DNA of 8,170 nucleotides from an uncultured Christensenella sp. Its GTDB lineage: Bacteria; Bacillota; Clostridia; Christensenellales; Borkfalkiaceae. Below the pieces are notes generated by a model. The model searched no databases. It saw only the letters and a list, made by a program, of their open reading frames with translations, and was not told the origin of the DNA. Location of the stretch: assembly GCA_905212395.1 (NCBI GenBank), contig CAJMEI010000043.1:1-8170 (forward strand), read 5' to 3'. The position numbers and the translations under genes are program-made. This document shows, in pieces, positions 1-6,491 of this stretch (its first letter is position 1; each line of letters begins with the position of its first letter).

Positions 1-15
1 TCAAGGTACACGAAA

Positions 16-78
16 ATGAAACAAAATTTAAACGTTATATTTTTTGGATATTACTTTTACTTTAAGCCATATTTTTAA
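16..78 (+). CDS. Phe/Tyr-rich leader peptide of the aro operon (20 aa)
   Basis: A short ORF with ATG at 16, preceded by a Shine-Dalgarno-like AAGG (3-6) at 9-nt spacing, ending in TAA at 76-78. Residues 9-20 read FFGYYFYFKPYF: five Phe (all TTT) and four Tyr (TAT or TAC) among twelve residues, with no Trp. The product itself probably has no function. By analogy with the enteric pheL, pheM and trpL leaders, its translation would measure charged tRNA-Phe and tRNA-Tyr. The control codons are at 40-45, 49-63 and 70-75. The ORF ends exactly where a segment able to act as an antiterminator begins (78-89), and an intrinsic terminator follows before aroF. AT-rich DNA favours TTT and TAT by chance, so codon content alone is weak evidence; the match of ORF, stop position, RNA pairings and Phe/Tyr operon is what persuades. 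No homologue was recognised; the function is inferred. Confidence 0.72.
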   Translation: MKQNLNVIFFGYYFYFKPYF

Positions 79-138
79 TATCGGTTATTTTTTGCGTGCC
101 AAAAATTTTTAAAGTTAAAAGCTATGAATGACCGAAAT
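78..138 (+). promoter_or_regulatory. Putative antiterminator stem (78-89 with 127-138)
   Basis: The segment ATATCGGTTATT at 78-89 is a near copy of the terminator 3' arm ATTTCGGTCATT at 142-153 and can therefore pair with the same partner, AATGACCGAAAT at 127-138. Eleven of twelve positions pair, counting one G-U, around a CGGT:ACCG core. The loop is 37 nt (90-126). Forming this stem takes the terminator 5' arm out of use. The 5' half begins at the last base of the leader stop codon, which is where a terminating ribosome would mask it. Confidence 0.6.
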
Positions 139-159
139 AAAATTTCGGTCATTTTTTTT
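127..159 (+). terminator. Rho-independent terminator in the leader, upstream of aroF
   Basis: A perfect 12-bp stem, AATGACCGAAAT (127-138) with ATTTCGGTCATT (142-153), closes an AAA loop (139-141). Eight consecutive T (152-159) overlap and follow the 3' arm, as in a canonical intrinsic terminator. It ends 16 nt before the aroF start, leaving room only for the ribosome binding site and none for a promoter. Any transcript of the operon that starts upstream must pass it, so it is better read as a conditional attenuator than as the end of an unrelated gene. Confidence 0.85.
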
Positions 160-161
160 AT

Positions 162-167
162 AAGGAG
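162..167 (+). promoter_or_regulatory. Ribosome binding site of aroF
   Basis: AAGGAG lies 8 nt before the ATG at 176 and just downstream of the terminator T-tract, outside the terminator stem. Translation of aroF should therefore not be occluded once transcription has read through, which places control at transcription. Confidence 0.85.
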
Positions 168-175
168 AAAACAAT

Positions 176-1192
176 ATGATTATAGTTGTTAAAAAAGATT
201 GCGACAAAAAGGAATTAAAAAATTTAACCGATTGGGTAAAAGACCAAGGTCTTAAAATCGACGAAAGTAAAGGCGCTAACAATTTAATATTAGGACTTGT
301 CGGCGATACCAGTAAAATCGATATAGACCTAGTAAGGTCGCTCGATATTGTAGAAGACGTTAAAAGAATTCAAGAGCCTTTTAAATGCGCCAACAGAAAA
401 TTCCATCCCGAGGACACCATAGTAGACGTAAACGGTGTAAAATTCGGCGGAGATAATTTCGTATTTATCGCAGGTCCTTGTTCGGTAGAAACGGAAGATC
501 AAATTATAGAAGTTGCTAAGGCCGTGAAAAATGCGGGCGCGAACGTTTTAAGGGGCGGAGCATTTAAGCCCAGAACTTCTCCCTACTCGTTCCAAGGTTT
601 AAGAGAAACGGGAATCGACTTACTTTTAAAAGCTAAAAATGAAACGGGACTTCCTATTGTAACCGAAATTATGAGCGTTAGGCATATAGATTTATTCCAA
701 GACGTGGATATTATACAAATAGGCGCAAGGGATATGCAAAATTTCGAGCTATTAAAAGAAGTGGGAAAAACTAAAAAACCCGTACTTTTAAAAAGGGGAT
801 TATGCAACACGATAGAAGAATGGCTTATGAGCGCGGAATACTTAATGTCGGAAGGCTGTAAAGACGTTATTTTATGCGAAAGGGGTATAAGAACGTTTGA
901 GCCTTACACGAGAAATACTTTGGATTTATCGGCAATTCCGCTACTTAAAGAATTAACGCACTTGCCCGTAATAGTAGACCCGTCGCATGCGTCGGGAATA
1001 TCAAGACTTGTTAAACCCTTATCTTTGGCAACGGTCGGTTCTGGAGCGGATGGGCTTATGATAGAAGTACACAATAATCCGAAAAAAGCTTGGTGCGACG
1101 GCGCTCAATCCATCACTCCCATACAATTTGACGAAATCGTAAAAAAAGTAAACGTAATTTTACCGCTTGTCGGAAAAGAGCATAGAGTATGA
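176..1192 (+). CDS. aroF: 3-deoxy-7-phosphoheptulonate (DAHP) synthase, type I-beta
   Basis: Catalyses the first shikimate step: PEP plus erythrose-4-phosphate gives DAHP, in the cytoplasm and with a divalent metal. The 338-aa protein has an N-terminal ferredoxin-like domain (about 1-70) and a TIM barrel (about 85-338), the size and layout of the Thermotoga maritima enzyme. Motifs visible: AGPCSVE (99-105), KPRTSPYSFQG (131-141), LLKRG (204-208), ERGIRTFE (235-242), DPSHASG (268-274), EVHNNP (297-302). By alignment with the family, Cys102, His271, Glu297 and Asp308 should be the metal ligands, and all are present. In the Thermotoga enzyme the ferredoxin-like domain mediates inhibition by Tyr and Phe; the same is inferred here. 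The start is fixed by AAGGAG at 162-167. It heads the operon behind the attenuator, and its stop overlaps the tyrA start (ATGA). Chorismate-mutase-fused relatives exist, but no such domain is present. Family sub-naming (aroF, aroG or aroA) varies. Confidence 0.96.
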   Translation: MIIVVKKDCDKKELKNLTDWVKDQGLKIDESKGANNLILGLVGDTSKIDIDLVRSLDIVEDVKRIQEPFKCANRKFHPEDTIVDVNGVKFGGDNFVFIAGPCSVETEDQIIEVAKAVKNAGANVLRGGAFKPRTSPYSFQGLRETGIDLLLKAKNETGLPIVTEIMSVRHIDLFQDVDIIQIGARDMQNFELLKEVGKTKKPVLLKRGLCNTIEEWLMSAEYLMSEGCKDVILCERGIRTFEPYTRNTLDLSAIPLLKELTHLPVIVDPSHASGISRLVKPLSLATVGSGADGLMIEVHNNPKKAWCDGAQSITPIQFDEIVKKVNVILPLVGKEHRV

Positions 1193-2037
1193 AAAACGTA
1201 GGAATTATAGGACTTGGAATAATGGGCGGTTCGTTTGGAAGAACGCTCGTTAAAAAAGGTAATCATGTCGTTTTCGGATACGACGTAAACCCGTCCGTTA
1301 TGAAAAAGGCGGAAATGTTAAAGGCGTTTGACTATCCTTTAACAAAAGAAAACGCTAAAAAAATAGATATTTTAATAATTTCCGTTTATCCCAACGCATT
1401 TGAAGAAGTTTTAAAATCTATTTGTCCGTTTTTAAAAAAAGACGCTATTATCGTAGATTTTTGCGGTATAAAAAGAAACATTGTGGAAATAATGCGTGAA
1501 TACGAAAAAATTTATCCGTCTTTAATTTTCGTTGGCGGACACCCTATGGCAGGAAGAGAATTTTCGGGGATAGACCATAGTAGCGTAAATTTGTACGATA
1601 AAGGTTCTATGATACTCGTAAACGTAAACGCCGATATTTTTAAATTAGAAGAAATTAAAAAATTCTTTTTAGAAGTTATGGCGCAAGTAGTTATTACGAC
1701 AAGTGAAAAGCACGACGAAATGATTGCTTACACGTCGCAACTGTGTCATATAGTTTCTAACGCGTTTATAAAAAGCGAAACGGCGCAAAACCATTACGGA
1801 TTTTCCGCAGGTAGTTATAAAGACCTAACGAGAGTTGCAAGATTAAACAGCGTTATGTGGACTGATTTAATGCTGAAAAATAAAGATAAGCTAAGTAAAG
1901 AATTGGGAATTTTAATAGAAAATTTACAAAAATATCAAGACGCTATCGAAAAAAACGACGCTGTTAAACTAAACGAACTACTAAAAGAAGGTAACGATTT
2001 AAAACTACAAATAGACGTAAAAAACGGTGGAAAGTAA
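1189..2037 (+). CDS. tyrA: Prephenate dehydrogenase
   Basis: Oxidative decarboxylation of prephenate to 4-hydroxyphenylpyruvate, the committed step to tyrosine. The N-terminal Rossmann fold shows GLGIMGGS (8-15), and Asp32 at the end of the second strand suggests NAD rather than NADP preference (inference). The dehydrogenase signature follows: GGHPMAGRE (116-124), HDEMIAYTSQLCH (175-187) and AGSYKDLTRVA (207-217) in the helical C-terminal domain. At 282 aa it ends after the dimerisation helices and has neither an ACT domain nor a fused chorismate mutase, so feedback through a regulatory domain is not evident. Arogenate dehydrogenase is a possible alternative that the sequence cannot exclude. 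The ATG overlaps the aroF stop by 4 nt with only a weak GA-rich Shine-Dalgarno (1172-1180), so translational coupling is likely. Confidence 0.94.
   Translation: MKNVGIIGLGIMGGSFGRTLVKKGNHVVFGYDVNPSVMKKAEMLKAFDYPLTKENAKKIDILIISVYPNAFEEVLKSICPFLKKDAIIVDFCGIKRNIVEIMREYEKIYPSLIFVGGHPMAGREFSGIDHSSVNLYDKGSMILVNVNADIFKLEEIKKFFLEVMAQVVITTSEKHDEMIAYTSQLCHIVSNAFIKSETAQNHYGFSAGSYKDLTRVARLNSVMWTDLMLKNKDKLSKELGILIENLQKYQDAIEKNDAVKLNELLKEGNDLKLQIDVKNGGK
2026..2030 (+). promoter_or_regulatory. Shine-Dalgarno-like site that decides the aroB start
   Basis: GGTGG at 2026-2030 lies 8 nt before the ATG at 2039. An in-frame GTG at 2027 would sit inside this site and has no comparable Shine-Dalgarno of its own, so the ATG is preferred. 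Confidence 0.6.
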
Positions 2038-2038
2038 A

Positions 2039-3055
2039 ATGAGCGAAATAAAAATAAATGCAAGTAAACCATATAACGTATATATAGAAAAAGATTTTTC
2101 TTTATTTAAAGAAGTCTTTTATAAAACGGTTTCTTGCGATAAAGTTTTGGTTGTTACAGATGATAATTGCGTAAAATTTTACAACCATAAAATTAAAGAT
2201 TTATTATCTGAAAAAACCGTTTACGAATACGTTATTAAGGCGGGAGAAGAGAGTAAAAATTCTGAAAACTACTTGGCAATTTTATCTTTTTTGGCTCGTA
2301 ACGATTTTACCAGAAGAGATTGCGTTATAGCTTTCGGAGGCGGAGTCGTAGGCGATTTGGCGGGATTTGTTGCGTCAACGTATATGCGCGGAATTGCGTT
2401 TGTAAACGTAGCCACCACGCTTTTATCGGCGGTAGATTCTTCGGTTGGGGGAAAAACGGCTATCGATTTGCCATACGGTAAAAATTTGGTTGGAACGTTT
2501 TATCAACCGAGTCTTGTCTATATAAGTTTAGACTTTTTTAAAACTTTACCGCAAAAAGAAATCAGCAACGGCTTTGGAGAAATAATAAAATATTATTTTT
2601 TAACCGACGATATAACCGAAGAAGATTTGGTTACCGTTTCCGAAAATTTAATATATAAATGCGTAAACGTTAAAAGACAAATAGTTGAGCAAGACGAAAA
2701 AGAAAGCGGTGTAAGAAAGCTTTTAAATTTAGGTCATACAGTTGCCCACGCGATAGAAAAGTTGTCGAATTTTACCATTCCGCACGGAGAAGCAGTAGTA
2801 AAAGGTCTAAACGAAGCTTTAATAATGTCGCAAAAATATTTTTCGTTGTCCGGCGTTACGGTTGAAAAGGCAAAAAAAATTATTTCTTGCAAGGGGCACG
2901 ATTTAACTATTCCGTTTTCTAAGGAAGAAATTATAAAAAATCTTGTAAACGATAAAAAGAACAACGGGAAAACGATAAGTTTTATACTATTAAATAAGCG
3001 CTTAAAACCTGAAATAATTGATTTAACTTTTGATAAAATTAAGGAGCTTTACTAA
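2039..3055 (+). CDS. aroB: 3-dehydroquinate synthase
   Basis: Converts DAHP to 3-dehydroquinate using NAD and a divalent metal (second shikimate step). From the ATG at 2039 the protein is 338 aa, close to the family norm. Motifs: the nucleotide-binding GGGVVGDLAGF (100-110) followed by YMRG, ATTLLSAVDSSVGGKTAID (125-143), NLGHTVAHAIE (230-240), HGEAV (249-253) and DKKNNG (305-310). Glu181, His233 and His249 match the zinc ligands of the family. Ala125 stands where most members have Pro (PTTLL), a mild variation. An in-frame GTG at 2027 would add four residues and overlap tyrA; the ATG, one base past the tyrA stop and 8 nt after GGTGG, is the better start. aroA follows with no gap. Confidence 0.95.
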   Translation: MSEIKINASKPYNVYIEKDFSLFKEVFYKTVSCDKVLVVTDDNCVKFYNHKIKDLLSEKTVYEYVIKAGEESKNSENYLAILSFLARNDFTRRDCVIAFGGGVVGDLAGFVASTYMRGIAFVNVATTLLSAVDSSVGGKTAIDLPYGKNLVGTFYQPSLVYISLDFFKTLPQKEISNGFGEIIKYYFLTDDITEEDLVTVSENLIYKCVNVKRQIVEQDEKESGVRKLLNLGHTVAHAIEKLSNFTIPHGEAVVKGLNEALIMSQKYFSLSGVTVEKAKKIISCKGHDLTIPFSKEEIIKNLVNDKKNNGKTISFILLNKRLKPEIIDLTFDKIKELY

Positions 3056-4309
3056 ATGGACGTAAAAATAACGCCATCTAATATAAACGGAACGTTTTAC
3101 GCTCCGCCGTCTAAATCGCAAGCGCATAGATTTTTAATTTGCGCCTATTTAAGCGGAGAAAAGGGAATAATAAATAATATCGGCACTTCCAAAGACGTTT
3201 TCGCAACGCTTTCGGCGTTAAAAAGCTTAGGGGTTGTTTGCAGGGAAAGCGTAAATAATAACGGCGAAGTGGTTTTTGAAAAAAGAGAAGTTATAAACGA
3301 TAATCCTACGGTAAACTGTTTTGAAAGCGGTTCGACTTTAAGGTTTTTGCTTCCCGTTGCAAGCGCGTTAGGCATTAAATGTACTTTTACGGGAACGGAA
3401 AGGTTGCTATCCCGCCCGAATGACAAACTGATAAAAGTTTTAAACGAGCATAACGCCGATATAAACGGCTACGCTTTAGACGGAAAGCTTACGAGCGGAG
3501 TTTTTAAAATAGACGCAAGCGTCAGCTCGCAATATATTACGGGACTGCTGTTTTCATTGCCTATACTTGACGGCGATAGCGAAATAATACTTGAAAACGA
3601 CGTAGTTTCAAAAGACTATATAACTTTAACGCTAGACGCCTTGCAAAAATTCGGAATTGAGATAACAAAAATAGATAACGGATTTTTTGTAAAAGGCAAT
3701 CAAAAATACAAATTTTTAAATAATTTAAGCGTGGAAGGCGATTTTTCTTCGGCAAGCTTTTTGCTTACGGCGGGAGCGATAGGAGGAAAGGTTACTGCTA
3801 AAAACTTAAATTATAATTCTAATCAGGGCGATAAAAAAATTATCGAATTATTAAAAGAGTTCGGGGCAAACGTAGAAATTAAAGGAAACGAAATAACGGT
3901 AAGTAAAAACGAGAGAAATGCTTTTAATTTTAACGCGAAATCAACGCCCGATTTAATACAAATAGCAAGCGTACTTGCGTGTTTTGCTAGCAGAGAATGC
4001 AAAATTTCGGGAGTTGACAGGCTAAAAATAAAGGAAAGCGACAGGCTAAAAGGAATAATGGATTTTTTAAGTAAAAGCGGTGTAAAAAGCAAGTATTTAC
4101 CCGATGAGCTTATAATTTTCCCGTCAAACCCCGTAGGAAATACGTTTAACGGCGATAACGACCATAGAACGGTTATGAGCGAGTGTATTTTATCGACTTA
4201 TTCTAGGGGAAATTCAACGATTTTAGGCGCGGAAGCGATAAATAAATCTTATCCCGATTTTTTTAAAGACTTTACGCTTTTAGGGGGAAAAACAAATGTC
4301 TTGTTTTAA
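3056..4309 (+). CDS. aroA: 3-phosphoshikimate 1-carboxyvinyltransferase (EPSP synthase)
   Basis: Transfers enolpyruvyl from PEP to shikimate-3-phosphate. The 417-aa length fits the two-domain inside-out barrel family. Motifs: PPSKSQAHR (17-25, substrate-binding Lys20, Ser21 and Arg25), ESGSTLRFLLP (90-100, the PEP/glyphosate loop), LSRPND (118-123), GDFSSASF (228-235), TPDL (297-300, Asp299 as the likely catalytic Asp), RLKIKESDRL (322-331), DHRTVM (369-374) and SYPDFF (398-403). The loop has GSTLR where class I enzymes have GTAMR or similar, so this copy is not a plain enteric type; glyphosate sensitivity cannot be read from it. The start is fixed by AAGGAG (3041-3046) 9 nt before the ATG, which follows the aroB stop directly. 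The 3' end overlaps aroC by 14 nt. Confidence 0.95.
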   Translation: MDVKITPSNINGTFYAPPSKSQAHRFLICAYLSGEKGIINNIGTSKDVFATLSALKSLGVVCRESVNNNGEVVFEKREVINDNPTVNCFESGSTLRFLLPVASALGIKCTFTGTERLLSRPNDKLIKVLNEHNADINGYALDGKLTSGVFKIDASVSSQYITGLLFSLPILDGDSEIILENDVVSKDYITLTLDALQKFGIEITKIDNGFFVKGNQKYKFLNNLSVEGDFSSASFLLTAGAIGGKVTAKNLNYNSNQGDKKIIELLKEFGANVEIKGNEITVSKNERNAFNFNAKSTPDLIQIASVLACFASRECKISGVDRLKIKESDRLKGIMDFLSKSGVKSKYLPDELIIFPSNPVGNTFNGDNDHRTVMSECILSTYSRGNSTILGAEAINKSYPDFFKDFTLLGGKTNVLF

Positions 4310-5342
4310 CGGTAAACACATTAAAGTTGAAATATTAGGGGAGTCTCACTCCGCCTATATGTCGGTTAAAGGGCAAAACTTCCCCGATTTTAAAGTAGAT
4401 AAAGAAAAACTTTACGCGTTTTTGGAAAGAAGAAAAGCCGTTTCGAAATTTTCTACCCCGAGAAAGGAAAAAGATTTTCCCGTATTCGAAAGCGAAAACG
4501 TAATAGAAAACGGGGAGTTTAACGCGAAAATTTTTAACGAAAACGTAAAGAGTAAAGATTACGATAATTTGTACGGAAAACCGCGTCCGTCGCATGCAGA
4601 CTACAGTTGGTATTTAAAAGACGAGCAATTAAATTTTTCGGGCGGTGGAAGATTTTCGGGCAGGCTTACGGCAATGCTTTGTATTGCGGGCGGAATAGCC
4701 AAACAATACTTAGAAAGTAAAGGCGTAAAAATTTACTCTTTTATATCACAAATAAATGGGGTTAAAGGCAAAAGCTTTACTGACGGAGCAACTTTGAAAG
4801 AAGTTGAAAACGCTAATTTAAATCCGTGCTACGCTATTTCAAACGGCGAAAAAATGTTAGAAAGGATAGAAAAAGCTAGATCACAAGGGGATTCCGTAGG
4901 CGGAGTTGCGGAAGTTATCGTTTACGATATGATAAAGGGAATAGGCGATAATTTATTCGACGGATTAGAAAATAAAATAGCTTATTCGTTGTTTAGCGTT
5001 CCCGCAGTAAAAGGCGTAGAATTCGGTAGCGGGTTTGACGGAGTAGAGCTTTTAGCAAGCGAAGTAAACGACCAAATGGCGTTTAAAGACGGAAAAGTCG
5101 AGTTTTTAAGCAATAATTCAGGCGGAATTACGGGCGGAATTTCAAACGGTCAACCTATCAACGTAAAAGTTGCGGTAAAGCCTACGCCTACGATATTTAA
5201 AGAACAGCAAACGGTAGATTTAGTAAATAAAGAAACGGTAAAAATAAAAGCGAAGGGAAGACACGACAGTTGCATTCTTTTAAGGGCTTTACCGTGTTTG
5301 GAAAGCGCGGTCGCGCTAGCTATATTAGATGAAATTTTATAG
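4296..5342 (+). CDS. aroC: Chorismate synthase
   Basis: FMN-dependent 1,4-trans elimination of phosphate from EPSP to give chorismate, the last shared step. The family pattern is clear: GESHS (15-19, with the conserved His18), RPSHADYS (97-104), FSGGGRFSGRLTA (115-127), QGDSVGGVAEV (197-207), PAVKGVEFGSGF (236-247), NNSGGITGGISNGQPI (273-288), KPTPTI (295-300) and GRHD (321-324). Several otherwise strongly conserved positions differ: GESHG is GESHS, RPGHAD is RPSHAD, and SARET is SGRLT. At 348 aa it is slightly short for the family. The catalytic histidines and flavin loops remain, so it should be active; this looks like a divergent lineage rather than decay. AGGGGG (4282-4287) lies 8 nt before the ATG, inside the end of aroA, so coupling is likely. 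Confidence 0.95.
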   Translation: MSCFNGKHIKVEILGESHSAYMSVKGQNFPDFKVDKEKLYAFLERRKAVSKFSTPRKEKDFPVFESENVIENGEFNAKIFNENVKSKDYDNLYGKPRPSHADYSWYLKDEQLNFSGGGRFSGRLTAMLCIAGGIAKQYLESKGVKIYSFISQINGVKGKSFTDGATLKEVENANLNPCYAISNGEKMLERIEKARSQGDSVGGVAEVIVYDMIKGIGDNLFDGLENKIAYSLFSVPAVKGVEFGSGFDGVELLASEVNDQMAFKDGKVEFLSNNSGGITGGISNGQPINVKVAVKPTPTIFKEQQTVDLVNKETVKIKAKGRHDSCILLRALPCLESAVALAILDEIL

Positions 5343-5351
5343 GAGAATATT

Positions 5352-6491
5352 ATGGAAGAATTGCAAAATTTAAGGACTAAGTTAGACGAAATCGATAAAC
5401 AATTAACAAGCGACTACGTTAAAAGAATGGAAGTTTGTTCCGAAATAGGAAAAGTAAAAAAACAAACTTCAAAAAACGTAGAAGATTTATCCAGAGAGGG
5501 AAAAGTTTTGTTCAACGTTTTATCCGACGTAAACGACGAACTAAAACCTTACGTTAAAGAAGTATATAAAACCATTTTTTCCACGAGTAAAGCTTATCAA
5601 AGAGAGCTTTCTCAAAAGGACGGAGAATTCGTTAAAAAGATAAAAGAAGCGATAGAAAACGAAAAATCCGATTTGGAAATGACTGCAACCGTTGCTTGTC
5701 AAGGCGTAGAAGGGGCGAATAGTCATACTGCTGTTAAAAAGTTTATACAAGTTCCTTCGGTTTCGTTCTTTAAAAATTTTGACGGCGTTTTCTCGGCAGT
5801 AGACAAGGGTTTTTGTAAATACGGCGTTCTTCCCATAGAAAACAGTACCGCAGGTTCGGTTTTAGAAGTTTACGATTTAATTACAAAACATAATTTTTAC
5901 ATCGTAAAAAGCTTAAAACTTAAAATCGAACATTGCCTTGCTTCCGTTCACGGAGCTAGTTTAGAAAGCGTTAAAAAAGTTATTTCCCACACGCAGGCGT
6001 TAAGACAATGTAGCGAATTTATAAAGGCAAATAAATTATCGGAAGAAGAAAGTTCTAATACGGGCGTTAGCGCAAAATTAGTTGCCGAAAGTAACGATAC
6101 GAGTTTAGCTACTATTTGTTCGCCCGAATGCGCCGAACTTTACGGTTTGAAAATTTTAAAGAGAAATATTCAAAATCAAAGCAATAACTACACGAGATTT
6201 ATTCTAATTGCAAAAGAGCCCGTAATGTTAAAAGGGAGCGATAAGGTAAGTATCGTGGTAAGTCTTGCGCATAAAGTCGGCAGTTTGTCCGAACTTTTAA
6301 ATAAATTCTCACTTGCGGGACTAAATTTAACTAAAATCGAAAGTCGTCCGCAAAATTCCGATTTTGAATTTTTATTCTATTTAGATTTTTCGGGCGATAT
6401 AACCAGCGAAAAAGTTTTAAGACTTTTAAGCGAATTAGAATATTCTTCTCAATATTTTGAATTTTTAGGAAGTTATAAGGAAATTATATGA
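5352..6491 (+). CDS. pheA: Bifunctional chorismate mutase / prephenate dehydratase with ACT domain (P-protein)
   Basis: Makes prephenate from chorismate, then phenylpyruvate from prephenate. Three domains are seen in 379 aa. Residues 1 to about 90 form an AroQ-type helical chorismate mutase, with Arg8, Arg25, Lys34, Arg48-Glu49 and Gln83 matching by eye the active-site residues of the E. coli P-protein. Residues about 111-286 are the dehydratase: GANSHTA (121-127), GVLPIENSTAGSV (158-170), SHTQALRQC (212-220) and NNYTRF (278-283) with the catalytic Thr-Arg-Phe. Residues about 297-379 are an ACT domain with HKVGSLSELL (307-316) and IESRP (329-333), the Phe-binding signature, so feedback inhibition by Phe is expected. 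The start is supported by AGGAG (5341-5345), overlapping the aroC stop, 6 nt before the ATG. Its mutase product also feeds TyrA. Its stop overlaps aroE-aroK (ATGA). Confidence 0.95.
   Translation: MEELQNLRTKLDEIDKQLTSDYVKRMEVCSEIGKVKKQTSKNVEDLSREGKVLFNVLSDVNDELKPYVKEVYKTIFSTSKAYQRELSQKDGEFVKKIKEAIENEKSDLEMTATVACQGVEGANSHTAVKKFIQVPSVSFFKNFDGVFSAVDKGFCKYGVLPIENSTAGSVLEVYDLITKHNFYIVKSLKLKIEHCLASVHGASLESVKKVISHTQALRQCSEFIKANKLSEEESSNTGVSAKLVAESNDTSLATICSPECAELYGLKILKRNIQNQSNNYTRFILIAKEPVMLKGSDKVSIVVSLAHKVGSLSELLNKFSLAGLNLTKIESRPQNSDFEFLFYLDFSGDITSEKVLRLLSELEYSSQYFEFLGSYKEII

Larger units (their letters stand above)
65..159 (+). promoter_or_regulatory. Ribosome-mediated transcription attenuator of the aro operon
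   Basis: Four segments can form competing hairpins. Segment 1 (65-72, inside the last leader codons) can pair with segment 2 (78-86) as 65-68:83-86 and 69-72:78-81, with C82 bulged and one G-U. Segment 2 (78-89) can pair with segment 3 (127-138) over 12 positions: ten Watson-Crick pairs, one G-U (86:130) and one A-A mismatch (80:136). Segment 3 also pairs perfectly with segment 4 (142-153) as the terminator. Expected logic: a ribosome stalled for Phe- or Tyr-tRNA near 49-63 covers segment 1, so 2:3 forms and transcription reads into aroF. A ribosome reaching the stop at 76-78 covers segment 2, so 3:4 forms and transcription ends. The pairings are seen by eye; the mechanism is inferred from known Phe, His and Trp attenuators. 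No folding energies were computed. The promoter must lie left of the window. Confidence 0.68.

Noticed and set aside
3..128. In another frame, 3-65 and then 66-128 read as a hydrophobic, membrane-like peptide interrupted by one TAA at 63-65, suggesting the broken end of an upstream membrane protein gene.
   Set aside because: TTT-, TTA- and ATT-rich DNA reads as hydrophobic in most frames. The frame has a stop in the middle, no visible start or conserved motif, and the overlapping leader ORF explains the same bases better.
44..128. Possible sigma-70 promoters such as TTGGAT near 44-49 or TTGCGT near 92-97 with TATGAA at 123-128.
   Set aside because: Spacings are wrong (about 20 and 25 nt) or the hexamers poor, and AT-rich DNA gives such matches by chance. 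A start at 123-128 would fall inside the terminator.
127..159. The leader hairpin could be only the terminator of an upstream gene, with the aro operon having its own promoter after it.
   Set aside because: Only 16 nt separate the T-tract from the aroF ATG, and these hold the ribosome binding site. No room exists for a promoter, so transcription must read through the hairpin.
1..160. T-box, TRAP-type or chorismate-related riboswitch in the leader.
   Set aside because: No T-box conserved sequence (AGGGTGGNACCGCG type) and no series of spaced GAG/TAG triplets are visible, and the segment before the terminator within the window is short for a T-box. The leader-peptide model fits the visible parts.
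2027..2038. GTG at 2027 as the aroB start.
   Set aside because: It overlaps the GGTGG ribosome binding site and the end of tyrA, adds four non-conserved residues, and lacks its own Shine-Dalgarno. ATG at 2039 fits better.
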